Source: Bacteroidales bacterium
GTDB lineage: Bacteria; Bacteroidota; Bacteroidia; Bacteroidales; JAGOPY01
Assembly: GCA_017991835.1 (NCBI GenBank)
Contig: JAGOPY010000003.1
Location: 124,001 to 188,000, forward strand
Length of the DNA: 64,000 bases
Reading direction: 5' to 3'
A program made the translations under genes and the position numbers. Below, piece after piece: positions 42,171 through 51,617 of this stretch (positions are counted from its first letter, which is position 1; each line of letters begins with the position of its first letter). The notes below the pieces were generated by a model. The model was not told where the DNA came from, ran no database searches, and was given only the letters and a program-made list of their open reading frames with translations.

Positions 42171-42608
42171 ATGACCGATAATGGATCAGAAAATATTGTC
42201 ACATCTTTTCAAAAGGAGATCAGGAAAGGGTCATTCATATGCCTGGTGGTACAGTGCATGGCCCTTACCTATTTCCTGATCATTGCACTGCTGTTTCTTG
42301 CAGGGCTTCTCTTCTCAGGTACTGTCAATGAAGCGGTAGGCTCCTATTACGGCCTGGAGGATGAATTTGCATCTAAGTATTCTTTGTTCATTATCACCGG
42401 TACTGTATTATTTCTGGCGATTGTCGCCGGAATAATCATTTTCATGATGAAATACAGAGCCGGGTTTTATATTTTTATTGCCGCTATCCTGGTCACAATA
42501 ATCCTTGATCTCACTTTTCTGAAATTCGACTGGGTCCGGTACCTCATTCAATCCGGATTTATTTTCCTGCTGGGTATTGCCCATTTTTCCAGGAAATGTT
42601 ATCGCTAG
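42171..42608 (+). CDS. Small membrane protein of unknown function
   Basis: 145 residues, four predicted TM helices (about 24-48, 70-92, 95-112, 118-136), with a polar N-terminus (MTDNGSENIVTSFQKEIRKG) and a basic C-terminus (FSRKCYR). I see no family motif. It follows the ammonia-lyase by 37 bases on the same strand, so it may be in the same transcript, but a functional link is not evident. Confidence 0.7.
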   Translation: MTDNGSENIVTSFQKEIRKGSFICLVVQCMALTYFLIIALLFLAGLLFSGTVNEAVGSYYGLEDEFASKYSLFIITGTVLFLAIVAGIIIFMMKYRAGFYIFIAAILVTIILDLTFLKFDWVRYLIQSGFIFLLGIAHFSRKCYR

Positions 42609-42797
42609 TCATTCTAATTCAATCTGTTCGAAATAATAGGTTCTGTAAGGGGCTGATCCGGATTTTCGACGATAAAGTAAGACTCCGTATAAATTAATAG
42701 TCAGTTTTTTTCTTCGCAAAAAGGCTACATATCACAATTTCAATACGTAAAATAAAATTAGTGTTAATTTTTGGTCAAATTTTTTCATCTGGTGCGC

Positions 42798-42828
42798 TTG
42801 TATTTCTATATTTATTATTGTAATATTG
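42798..42828 (+). promoter_or_regulatory. Promoter of the susCD operon
   Basis: TTG (42798-42800), 20-base spacer, TAATATTG (42821-42828) then CAG: near match to the Bacteroidota -33/-7 pattern, with a leader of about 40 bases. The rest of 42609-42797 is AT-rich and shows no gene. Confidence 0.6.
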
Positions 42829-42875
42829 CAGTAGAAGAAGCGAGTTCAATTTTCTATTAACCAAAAATTACTTTT

Positions 42876-45800
42876 ATGAGAAAATTTACACTTTTTGCCG
42901 TATTTCTACTTTTCGTAGGGATGCAAGCCGCTTTGGCCCAAATGGTGGTCAGAGGGACGATAACTGACGCAAAAGACGGGACTCCAATCCCGGGGGTTTC
43001 GGTTGTCGTTAAAGGCACGCTGACGGGAACAGTCTCCGATGCCATGGGAAAATATGAATTGGATGTTCCTGCAGGCTACAATGAGCTCATCTTTTCGTTT
43101 ATCGGGATGCGCACCAAAGAGATGAAGATTGACAACAAATCGGTTGTCGACATTGCCATGGATGAAGACGTTGTCGGTCTTGATGAAGTGGTCGTCACAG
43201 CTTTGGGTATCTCCAGGGAAAAGAAATCACTGGGTTATTCGACACAGGAAGCGACCGGGGTGGAGATATCAAAGACTGCCAACCCGAACTTCCAGACGGC
43301 ACTTTCAGGAAAATTTGCCGGCGTCGAAGTCCGCCAGTCATCCGGTATGCCGGGAGCACCGTCACAGATCTTTATCCGTGGTGCCCGTGCATTTAGCGGT
43401 GACAACACTCCTATGTATGTGGTCGATGGAATGCCAATCGTCAGTACGCCTGACTACGAGCAGGCCAGCGGTGGCGTCACCGGCTCATACTACAGCAACA
43501 GGGCATTGGATATCGACCCGAACAACATCGAGTCGATCAACGTTCTGAAAGGCCAGGCTGCCGCTGCCCTTTACGGGATGCGTGCATCCAACGGCGTTAT
43601 CATCATTACAACCAAAAAAGGCAAAGTCGGCCAGGTAGGCAAACCGGTCTCGGTGTCTCTGTCAACCAATTTTGCCCTCGATGACCCGGCCCGTCTGCCC
43701 GAAAGGCAAACGTCGTATGCACAAGGTTACTACAACGAGTTCTATCCTGCATTTTCCTATTCGTGGGGGCCGAAACTTGCAGACCTTGCCAACGACCCGA
43801 CCTACGGCGGAAATAATTATGAAGGCCATGCCGGTGAATTCTTCGATCCTTATAAAGGACAATGGGTGATCCCACAGAATTATAACAATGTGGAGAATTT
43901 CTACGATAAGGGTGGTCAGACCTTTAACAACAACATCGCTATAAACGGTGTTTCAAAGGATGCCAGCTATGCCCTGGGATTCAGTACAACGAATCAGAAA
44001 GGGATCATCGACGGAACCGGGATGGACCGTTATAACGCCAATGCATCAGCCACCTATAACCTGGGCCCGAAATGGAAGGCCGGTTTCTCCGGTAACTTCT
44101 CCACGGTCAAGCTCGACAAAGTTCCTTCCGGCAACGACAGCTGGCTGTTCACCGTTTACGGTTCACCGCCTTCCTTTGACCTGATGGGAACTCCCTATTA
44201 CCAGGAAGGATCACTCGGTCAATACCGCCAGATCAGCTACCGCAGGGGTACCGTCGGAGAGAATCCGAGATGGGCTCTGGAAAATAACTATTTCCTCGAA
44301 AAAACCAACCGTTTCTTCGGAAATATGTTCCTGGAATACAAACCGTTCGAATGGATGAACGTCAGGTACCAGCTCGGTGTCGATGCTTATGGCACCGATA
44401 ACGAAGACTTATACCAGATGGGTAGCACCGCTACCGGACAAGTCCTGCCGACCGGCGCCAATTATCCTACCCCTGACAACCCTGTCTTCGGTTACAGGGA
44501 ACCAACCGGCGGACGTATTCATAACTATGGCATCAACCGCAACACGATGAACTCCCTGCTCAACATCACCTTTAAAAAGAGGTGGGACAACTTCGGCGGA
44601 ATGCTGGTTATCGGGAATGAATACTATAACAACCGGTCGAGGTACTGGGATATGCTGGGAACCGGATTTACTACGCCGGGATGGAACAATATGGCCAACA
44701 CATCAACACAGACCGCTTCCGAATCGAAGTATTGGGACAGGACGGTCGGTTTCTACGGCAACCTCATGGTTGACTGGAAGAGCTTGTTGTTCCTCAATTT
44801 GACCGGTCGTATGGACAATGTGTCATCGATGCCCAGGGGCAACCGCCAGTTTTTCTATCCTTCCGCATCACTCGGATTCGTGTTTACCGAACTGGAAGGC
44901 CTGAAAGACAATAAGATCCTCAGCTTCGGTAAAGTCCGCGTCTCCTGGGCGCAGGTCGGACAACCCGGCGATTTCAGGCAGAATGTCTATGTCCTCGGCG
45001 GGGCTGGCAGCGGATTCCTGGACGACGGCATCCTTTACCCGCTCGGTGGTATTTCTGGTTACAAACCCAGCAACACCATCTACGATCCGGATCTGACGGC
45101 TCAGAACACCAATACTCTGGAAGGCGGTATCGAACTGAAGTTCTTCCAGAACAGACTGGGAATTGACTATTCATATGCCGACCAGACAGCTGAAGGACAG
45201 ATTTTCGGCGTACCGCTGGCCGGATCAACCGGTTATGCTACATACTATACCAATGCTGGTAAAATGACATCCAAGGCACACGAAATTATTCTGAACGGAA
45301 CACCGGTTAAAACAGACAACTTTACCTGGGATCTGTTGGTGAACTTTACCAAGGTGAAGAATGTGTGCGAGGAACTGGCTGAAGGCGTGGAGAGCATTTT
45401 CCTTGGCGGTTATGAAACCCCGAATATCCGTGCTTCTGCCGGTGATACCTATCCCGCAATCTATGGCAATTTGTTTGCACGTGACGAACAGGGCCGTATC
45501 CTGGTCGACGAAGACCCGAACAGCTACTATTACGGCATGCCGTACCAGGGCGAATTCGGAAAGATCGGCGAAGTGACCCCCGACTTTATCATGGGCCTCA
45601 CCAGCAACATGTATATCTATAAGATGTTCACCCTCACTTTCCGCGCAGACTGGAAGCAGGGTGGCGACATGTACTCCGGCTCCAACCGATTGATGAACCT
45701 GTATGGCACCTCGGCCGTTACCGAAGACCGCGAAACCCCGTGGGTATTCAATACCGACAACGGATTCCGCTGGGACGGTTACAAAGCTGACGGAACCCCG

Positions 45801-46139
45801 ACCGACATCCAGAGGGGTGGCGTGGAAGATTTCTATGCTTATCCTGACCTGTACAACGACGTCTTCGGAAATATAGAAGAAGCCGCTGTGTACGAGACCT
45901 CCTTCATCAAGATCAGGGAGATCGTTCTCTCATTCGACTTCCCCGAAAAGGTGATCAAATCATTGCGTTTGCAGAACCTGTCGCTGAACCTGTTCACCAG
46001 GAACATCCTCCTTTGGACCACCCTGCCGAATTTCGATCCCGAAGCTTCACAAGGTATGGGCAACATGCAGGGCGGGATGGACTATATGTCCCTGCCCCAA
46101 ACTACGACATACGGCGCCGGTCTTAACATAACTTTCTAA
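42876..46139 (+). CDS. SusC/RagA-family TonB-dependent outer membrane transporter
   Basis: 1087 residues. Signal peptide 1-21 (cleavage near AALAQ), carboxypeptidase-D regulatory-like domain (about 24-100; VVRGTITDAKDGTPIPGVSVVVKGTLTGTVSDAMGKYEL), a TonB-box-like DEVVVTALG (about 104-112), plug domain with RGARAFSGDNTPMYVVDGMPI and AAAALYGMRASNGVIIITTKKG, then the beta barrel ending in GAGLNITF with a C-terminal Phe for BAM recognition. It forms the channel over which SusD closes as a lid to import glycan or peptide oligomers. No extracytoplasmic sigma/anti-sigma pair or glycoside hydrolase is near. Confidence 0.97.
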   Translation: MRKFTLFAVFLLFVGMQAALAQMVVRGTITDAKDGTPIPGVSVVVKGTLTGTVSDAMGKYELDVPAGYNELIFSFIGMRTKEMKIDNKSVVDIAMDEDVVGLDEVVVTALGISREKKSLGYSTQEATGVEISKTANPNFQTALSGKFAGVEVRQSSGMPGAPSQIFIRGARAFSGDNTPMYVVDGMPIVSTPDYEQASGGVTGSYYSNRALDIDPNNIESINVLKGQAAAALYGMRASNGVIIITTKKGKVGQVGKPVSVSLSTNFALDDPARLPERQTSYAQGYYNEFYPAFSYSWGPKLADLANDPTYGGNNYEGHAGEFFDPYKGQWVIPQNYNNVENFYDKGGQTFNNNIAINGVSKDASYALGFSTTNQKGIIDGTGMDRYNANASATYNLGPKWKAGFSGNFSTVKLDKVPSGNDSWLFTVYGSPPSFDLMGTPYYQEGSLGQYRQISYRRGTVGENPRWALENNYFLEKTNRFFGNMFLEYKPFEWMNVRYQLGVDAYGTDNEDLYQMGSTATGQVLPTGANYPTPDNPVFGYREPTGGRIHNYGINRNTMNSLLNITFKKRWDNFGGMLVIGNEYYNNRSRYWDMLGTGFTTPGWNNMANTSTQTASESKYWDRTVGFYGNLMVDWKSLLFLNLTGRMDNVSSMPRGNRQFFYPSASLGFVFTELEGLKDNKILSFGKVRVSWAQVGQPGDFRQNVYVLGGAGSGFLDDGILYPLGGISGYKPSNTIYDPDLTAQNTNTLEGGIELKFFQNRLGIDYSYADQTAEGQIFGVPLAGSTGYATYYTNAGKMTSKAHEIILNGTPVKTDNFTWDLLVNFTKVKNVCEELAEGVESIFLGGYETPNIRASAGDTYPAIYGNLFARDEQGRILVDEDPNSYYYGMPYQGEFGKIGEVTPDFIMGLTSNMYIYKMFTLTFRADWKQGGDMYSGSNRLMNLYGTSAVTEDRETPWVFNTDNGFRWDGYKADGTPTDIQRGGVEDFYAYPDLYNDVFGNIEEAAVYETSFIKIREIVLSFDFPEKVIKSLRLQNLSLNLFTRNILLWTTLPNFDPEASQGMGNMQGGMDYMSLPQTTTYGAGLNITF

Positions 46140-46152
46140 CCTGTAAATAGTA

Positions 46153-47589
46153 ATGATTATGAAAACAATAAGAATATTCCTTTACATCGCCGTTGCATCC
46201 TTCCTCTTTGCCTGCAGTGAAGATAAGATGGATGAAATCAACAAGGAACGCAACGATGCCCTGGAGATGGCCGCTAAGAACATCCTCCCGGACATCATGC
46301 TGAAAACCGCCTTTGAAGTGGCCGGTACCGATATTCCCTGGTATGCCACTGTATACATCGAACATAGCGCCGGAACCTGGGCACAGTCGGCAACCGCTGA
46401 CAAAAGGGTGGCCCAGAACGACGCCTCCCTGTTCAACAATAACTGGATGAGCATCTACGATGTCCTCAACGCCTGTAAAGCCGTTATCGATAAAACCGAT
46501 CCGGTTAACGGCGATGAGTCGACGAACAACTGGGCCAGAGGTATCGCTTATGTGATGACGGCATACAACCTTGCAACCGCAACCGATATGTGGGGTGAAG
46601 TACCCTGGACGGAAGCTTTGCAGGGAGCAGAAGAACTCACGCCCAAGTACGACAAACAATCATTCCTCTACACCGAAATTCAGCGGTTACTCGACTCTGC
46701 CATTGTTAACCTGGGCAAAACCTCCATTAAATATGGTGCATTCGACTATATCTATGGTGGCGATGAAACCAAGTGGATCAAGGCTGCCTGGTCGCTGAAA
46801 GCCCGGTATTACCTGAGACTCAGCCAAAGGGACGCTAATGCTTACGACAAAGCGCTGGCATGTATTGCCAACGGATTTACCAGCAATGATGACAATTTCC
46901 TCTTTGCCGCATACGAATCATCCGCATCGGGTGAAAATCCGTGGTATCAGTTCCTGGCCGACCGTACCCATCTATCTGCCAGCAAAACGCTGTATGACCT
47001 GATGAACGAACGCGTCGACCCGAGAATTGCTGCATACTTCACGCAGATCGACGGCGCCTATAACCCGGCTCCGAACGGTACTGCAACCGAAAGCCAGGGC
47101 GGAGTATACTCCACTTCACTCTTGACGGAAAACGGCCAAACCGCCCCTACTCCGCTGATGACCTATCACGAACTGAAGTTCATCCAGGCAGAGTGCTTGT
47201 TGCATAAAGGCGACCTCGGCTGGCAAATGGCAATGGGCGAAGCTGTCGCTGCTAACTTCCAGTGGCACGGCATCACCGATGTACAGGTTGTGACCGATTA
47301 CCTGCTGAACAATATCGCTCCGCTGGCAGCCGTTGATCCGCTGAAAGAGCTTCTTACCCAGAAGTATATTGCCTTCTATGAGTTTGAAGCTACGGAAGCT
47401 TACAACGACTACCGCCGCACCGGCGTTCCATCGATGAACAACCCGAACAACCTGACTGCAACCGGTGGATTCGTCAACCGTTTCCCCTATGCGATCAGCG
47501 AGGTATCTTCCAATTCAGAAAATGTGCCTTCCATCGATGTATTCAAGAATAAAGTCTGGTGGGCCGGTGGCAATGAACTGGTAGAATAG
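46153..47589 (+). CDS. SusD/RagB-family (SusD-like) lipoprotein
   Basis: 478 residues. Signal with lipobox FLFAC (about 19-23) for anchoring on the outer membrane; Met3 could be the start. Alpha-helical TPR-rich body typical of SusD: NWMSIYDVLNACKAVIDKT, MTAYNLATATDMWGEVPWTEAL, WIKAAWSLKARYYLRLS, LMTYHELKFIQAECLLHKGD, FEATEAYNDYRRTGVPSM. Partner of the upstream SusC (13-base gap). It captures substrate on the cell surface. The absence of degradative enzymes makes the substrate unknown; proteins or peptides would fit the rest of the window. Confidence 0.95.
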   Translation: MIMKTIRIFLYIAVASFLFACSEDKMDEINKERNDALEMAAKNILPDIMLKTAFEVAGTDIPWYATVYIEHSAGTWAQSATADKRVAQNDASLFNNNWMSIYDVLNACKAVIDKTDPVNGDESTNNWARGIAYVMTAYNLATATDMWGEVPWTEALQGAEELTPKYDKQSFLYTEIQRLLDSAIVNLGKTSIKYGAFDYIYGGDETKWIKAAWSLKARYYLRLSQRDANAYDKALACIANGFTSNDDNFLFAAYESSASGENPWYQFLADRTHLSASKTLYDLMNERVDPRIAAYFTQIDGAYNPAPNGTATESQGGVYSTSLLTENGQTAPTPLMTYHELKFIQAECLLHKGDLGWQMAMGEAVAANFQWHGITDVQVVTDYLLNNIAPLAAVDPLKELLTQKYIAFYEFEATEAYNDYRRTGVPSMNNPNNLTATGGFVNRFPYAISEVSSNSENVPSIDVFKNKVWWAGGNELVE

Positions 47590-47610
47590 TAGATATTTAT
47601 TTTAATAATT

Positions 47611-47646
47611 AGAGGGTGCCTCCACGGAGCGCACCCTCTTTTTTTT
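47611..47646 (+). terminator. Terminator of susCD
   Basis: AGAGGGTGC stem, inner CTCC/GGAG pairing, GCACCCTCT and a T-run of about 8; 21 bases after the susD stop. Confidence 0.92.
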
Positions 47647-47714
47647 GGAAGTCTGACGACGATCAAACATGGCAGTCCGGTCAGGTGAATCCGTCGGTTC
47701 GATTAATTCTGGAG

Positions 47715-47868
47715 GAGGCTGTCTCAAAAGGATTTAACCACAAAGGAACACAAAGGAATTCACAAAGGCGTACAAAGGTATATTAATTGATATTCAACTA
47801 CTTAGTGTTCCTTCGTGATGCACTTTGTGCGCCTTAGTGGTTAATAAAAAGCCTTTTGAGACAGCCTC
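47715..47868. mobile_element. 154-base foldback (MITE-like) element
   Basis: Ends in a perfect 16-base inverted repeat: gaggctgtctcaaaag (47715-47730) and its complement (47853-47868). The similarity extends inwards imperfectly for about 60 bases through aaccac, gaacac and cacaaag, so the whole could fold into a hairpin. It lies in the 308-base convergent gap between susD and the M23 peptidase, has no coding capacity and no clear target duplication. A bidirectional terminator or a non-autonomous mobile element are both possible. Confidence 0.75.
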
Positions 47869-47897
47869 AGCAATAATAACAGAGACGATAAAAGGGA

Positions 47898-49187
47898 TTA
47901 ACGGTTCACGATGAGTTGTTGCGCACGGATCACTTTCAAGGTATCGAGGCCGGTTTTCAGTGAATCCACCAATGGCAGGTATTGGGGCAGGTACTCTTTT
48001 GCAACGGGCTCTGAAGGGGGTGATTCCATTTTCAATGGGTCGATGGCGCTGCCGTTGAGAAAAACGCGGAAATCGAGATGCGGCCCGGTGCTGAGGCCGG
48101 TGCTGCCGACATACCCGATCACATCGCCCTGGCGTACCCGGGTTCCGGTCGAGATTCCTTTGGCAAATCCGGCCAGGTGCATATAGAGTGTGGTATAGGC
48201 GCCATTGTGCTTGATCTTGATGTAATTACCTCCGCCTCCTTTATTCCATCCTTTTTCTATCACTGTCCCGTCGCCAATGGTTTGCACCGGGGTGCCGTAA
48301 TCGGCAGCGTAGTCAATTCCCAGGTGCGGACGCCTGATCTTCAGGATAGGATGCATCCGGCCATGCGAAAACTTGGAACTGATTCGCTTAAAACGAAGAG
48401 GGGCTTTCAAAAATGCACGCTGAAGGTTCTCCCCCTTCTGGTCATAATAACCTGTTTCTCCATTACTTGTGTAACGAAAAGCGTAGAGGTCCGACCCCAT
48501 ATGGTGGAAACAGGCGGCAATGACATTTCCGATCCCTATCGGTTTTCCTTCTACTTTCAGTTCTTCATAGATCACCTTATAGTAATCTCCTTTTTGAATA
48601 CCAAAGAAATCGATCGTCCATGCATAAACTTCCGACATTTCATTGGCCAGGGTCGGATCTTTTCCATTTTCGGCCAGGGAATTCCAGAGGGAAGATTCGA
48701 TAACGCCGCTGGCGGTGCTGATCTCGCGGGTCAGCTCCTTGGCGCCTTTGTTTACCTTCAGCTCATCCTTTAATTGATACGTTACGTAGGAAACCGCATC
48801 TTCTTCATAAATAAAATAAACCACCTCCGGAACGGTGTCTTTTGTCATCAAAACCGTATATGGGTTTCCAACCCTCATCTTCCTAACATCAAACACAGGC
48901 CGCGAAAGGCTGGCGATCTGGTGTATGATCTCGCTGCCGATATCATAAAAAGAGAGGATCTCCGAGAGCGATTGGTTTTGCCTGACAATCCCCTTCTCAA
49001 CCCGCAGGGAATCGCAGTTGATACCGTATTCAATATGTTGTTCAACGGAAAGTGATTCAGGCTGTGCTTCAGTCGTAACATGGCTTTTCTGGTCCGGCAT
49101 GAGATAAGGAAGGAGGATGGAAAGCCCCAGAACGATTAATGACAGCAAGCCATAGAGATATCTTTTCTTCATGAATTTATTCTTCAA
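47898..49187 (-). CDS. Membrane-anchored M23 family metallopeptidase
   Basis: 429 residues. An N-terminal TM/signal anchor (about 8-28), a helical and beta middle region (about 45-285; QSLSEILSFYDIGSEI resembles a degenerate LysM or OapA-like module), then a LytM domain (about 290-400) with the zinc ligands in RRPHLGIDYAA (HxxxD), YMHLAG and GPHLDFR. The metal site is complete, so it is probably an active DD- or glycyl-endopeptidase on peptidoglycan or a division/shape factor. Convergent with susD across the foldback element. Confidence 0.93.
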   Translation of the reverse strand: MKNKFMKKRYLYGLLSLIVLGLSILLPYLMPDQKSHVTTEAQPESLSVEQHIEYGINCDSLRVEKGIVRQNQSLSEILSFYDIGSEIIHQIASLSRPVFDVRKMRVGNPYTVLMTKDTVPEVVYFIYEEDAVSYVTYQLKDELKVNKGAKELTREISTASGVIESSLWNSLAENGKDPTLANEMSEVYAWTIDFFGIQKGDYYKVIYEELKVEGKPIGIGNVIAACFHHMGSDLYAFRYTSNGETGYYDQKGENLQRAFLKAPLRFKRISSKFSHGRMHPILKIRRPHLGIDYAADYGTPVQTIGDGTVIEKGWNKGGGGNYIKIKHNGAYTTLYMHLAGFAKGISTGTRVRQGDVIGYVGSTGLSTGPHLDFRVFLNGSAIDPLKMESPPSEPVAKEYLPQYLPLVDSLKTGLDTLKVIRAQQLIVNR

Positions 49188-49253
49188 GGAAGGCCAAAAA
49201 TAAAATTTTTCTTGAAAGGATGGTCCGATAATTTAACGGCCTTTCCATGATTC

Positions 49254-49838
49254 TCAGGAATGGTGTGCCATAGCGAACTCTTTTCCAGCCGTTAAGGCCA
49301 TCAGGTTCTGGTTCACCACATCCGCTCCTTTGGAGCCGAATATTTTTCTGACTGCCGACTCGAGGGTAGAAAAATCAATACCGAGCCACGGGGAAGCAGC
49401 CCCCAGGATCACCATATTCGCCGACCGGGGCATTCCGAGATCTTTCGCCATTTCATCGGCATTGATCAGCACATGCTGACCGACGGCATGAATAGCCGAT
49501 TCGATACTGGCAAGCTCAGGATAACCGGGGATATTGACATGAGGTACATTATTGGAAATGAGCCAGCCGCTTTTCGACAGCCAGGGCAGGTAGCGCAGTG
49601 ATTCCATCGGTTCGACGGAGATGATCAGGTCTGCTTTCCCGAATGGGATCAGATCGGAGAAAATCTCACGGTCAGCGATCCGGAGGTTGGAGTGGACATC
49701 GCCACCCCGTTGGCTCATGCCGTGCACTTCGGCCTGTTTCAATTGAAGCCCGGAATCCAGGGCTGCCATTCCGATCACTGCCGCGATCGACAGGATACCC
49801 TGGCCACCGACCCCTGCAAGGATAATATCTTTCTTCAT
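49254..49838 (-). CDS. iorB: Indolepyruvate oxidoreductase subunit beta
   Basis: 194 residues, 2-oxoacid:ferredoxin oxidoreductase gamma-like domain: DIILAGVGGQGILSIAAVIG (4-23), QAEVHGMSQRGGDVHSNLRI (about 35-54), SVEPMESLRYLPWL. Partner of IorA in oxidative decarboxylation of aryl pyruvates to aryl-acetyl-CoA, in amino-acid fermentation. The gene follows iorA by 3 bases on the same strand. Confidence 0.95.
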   Translation of the reverse strand: MKKDIILAGVGGQGILSIAAVIGMAALDSGLQLKQAEVHGMSQRGGDVHSNLRIADREIFSDLIPFGKADLIISVEPMESLRYLPWLSKSGWLISNNVPHVNIPGYPELASIESAIHAVGQHVLINADEMAKDLGMPRSANMVILGAASPWLGIDFSTLESAVRKIFGSKGADVVNQNLMALTAGKEFAMAHHS

Positions 49839-49841
49839 ATT

Positions 49842-51467
49842 CTATTCGATGACTTCCTGTTTCTGCTTTTCTTTCTTTTCATCCCGGAGCCGCCGTGCAA
49901 CGGTCTGAATGCATTCGCGCCGTGGAATAATGACTGAGACGCCCGGGTAATTTATCTCCTGTTCTATGATTTTCAGGTTCTCTTCATGATTCTTAGGGGA
50001 TGGGTTCAGGATGTGAATATGCTCTTTTTCCACTCCCAGGCCGAGGCAAATATCCTCCAGCCTGCCTGTAGCCGACGATTTCTGCCCGCCGGTCATCGCC
50101 GTGGTGGCATTATCGAGGATCATGACTGTGACCGGGGATTTGTCGTTGATAGCGTCGAGCAGGCCGGTCATGCCGGAATGGGTGAATGTCGAATCGCCGA
50201 TCACGGCAACAGCGGGAACATAGCCGGCATCGGCGGCCCCTTTGGCCATGGTGATCGAAGCGCCCATATCCACGCAGGTATTGATGGCGCCGTAAGGTTC
50301 CAGCGCCCCGAGCGTATAGCAACCGATATCGCTGAATACCCTTCCTTTGGAATACAAATTCAGCGCCTCATTCAGGGCATTGTAGGAATAGATATGCGGG
50401 CATCCTTTGCAGAGTGAAGGTGGCCGCGACTTCACCAGCCCGGGTACATCGAAGCCATAATCCTCATCCAGCCCGAATGCACGGGCTACGATATTTGGAT
50501 TCAGTTCCCCGTCGCGCGGAACCGTCCCGTCCATCCTTCCTTTGATCTTTTTACCATCATCCAGAAGACCTCTCAAAAGCTCCTCCAGGATCGGATATCC
50601 TTCTTCCAGAATAAGAATGGTATTACATTCACTGTAAAGCTTCTCAATCATTTTCCGGGGGACAGGGTACTGACCGATCTTGAGCAACGGATAAGGAAAC
50701 TCCCTGTCCTGGAAATTCTCGAAAAGATAATTGTAAGCAATCCCGCAGGTAATTACGCCCAGGCTTTTATCTTTTCCTTCGCGGTACTGATTGAAATCCG
50801 AACTTTCCGACTCTTCCTCGAACAAAACCTGGTTACGCAGCAAGGATTTATATTGCCTCCTGGCGTTGGCCGGGAGAAGGATAAATTGTTTGGGGTTGCC
50901 CGGAAGATGAACCTCGTTTTGTGGCAGGGGTTCCCGGCGGATAATACCTGAACGCGAATGGGCCAGGCGTGTGGTGATCCTGAGAAGGACCGGGATCCCG
51001 TATTTCTCCGATAACAGGAATCCGGCCCGCACCATATCGTATGCCTCCTGCTGGTTGGTGGGTTCCAGCACCGGGATCATGGCAAATTTTCCATAAAAAC
51101 GGCTATCCTGTTCATTTTGTGAGGAATGCATGGAAGGATCATCTGCTGCAACAACGATAAGGCCACCGTTTGCCCCGGTAATAGCCGAGTTAATAAAGGC
51201 ATCCGCAGCCACATTGAGTCCAACATGCTTCATACATACCATAGCTCTTTTGCCTGCATATGACATTCCCAGTGCCGCTTCCATGGCCGTTTTCTCATTT
51301 ACCGACCAGCTGGCCCGTATTTTCTTCTCTTTTGCTTCTTTCGACCGGTGGACATATTCCAGGATCTCCGTGGAAGGTGTTCCCGGATAGGCATAAATTC
51401 CTGATAAACCTGCATCTATCGCAGACTGTGCAATCGCTTCATCGCCCAGCAGTAGCAATTTCTCCAT
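49842..51467 (-). CDS. iorA: Indolepyruvate ferredoxin oxidoreductase subunit alpha, lacking the ferredoxin domain
   Basis: 541 residues. Domain I (pyrimidine-binding; LLGDEAIAQSAIDAGLSGIYAYPGTPSTEI) at the start and domain VI (TPP-binding; IGDSTFTHSGMTGLLDAINDKSPVTVMILDN) at about 410-450, with CKGCPHIYSYNAL in between. Archaeal IorA is about 650 residues and ends in a two-[4Fe-4S] ferredoxin domain. Here the chain stops at RRECIQTVARRLRDEKKEKQKQEVIE with no CxxCxxC, so the Fe-S domain is absent. It may use a separate ferredoxin, as other Bacteroidota versions seem to. iorB follows after 3 bases. Confidence 0.94.
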   Translation of the reverse strand: MEKLLLLGDEAIAQSAIDAGLSGIYAYPGTPSTEILEYVHRSKEAKEKKIRASWSVNEKTAMEAALGMSYAGKRAMVCMKHVGLNVAADAFINSAITGANGGLIVVAADDPSMHSSQNEQDSRFYGKFAMIPVLEPTNQQEAYDMVRAGFLLSEKYGIPVLLRITTRLAHSRSGIIRREPLPQNEVHLPGNPKQFILLPANARRQYKSLLRNQVLFEEESESSDFNQYREGKDKSLGVITCGIAYNYLFENFQDREFPYPLLKIGQYPVPRKMIEKLYSECNTILILEEGYPILEELLRGLLDDGKKIKGRMDGTVPRDGELNPNIVARAFGLDEDYGFDVPGLVKSRPPSLCKGCPHIYSYNALNEALNLYSKGRVFSDIGCYTLGALEPYGAINTCVDMGASITMAKGAADAGYVPAVAVIGDSTFTHSGMTGLLDAINDKSPVTVMILDNATTAMTGGQKSSATGRLEDICLGLGVEKEHIHILNPSPKNHEENLKIIEQEINYPGVSVIIPRRECIQTVARRLRDEKKEKQKQEVIE

Positions 51468-51617
51468 AATAATTCTCTACATAAAAGATATTCGTAGCCT
51501 CACTGACAAATTTAGAATAATTTTCAGAAAGGGGAATGCCGTCGGGCTTATCTACAATCATTATAAATTAGCAGATAAAAGCATAAAATATTTTCAAAAT
51601 AATCACGTTGATTTTAT

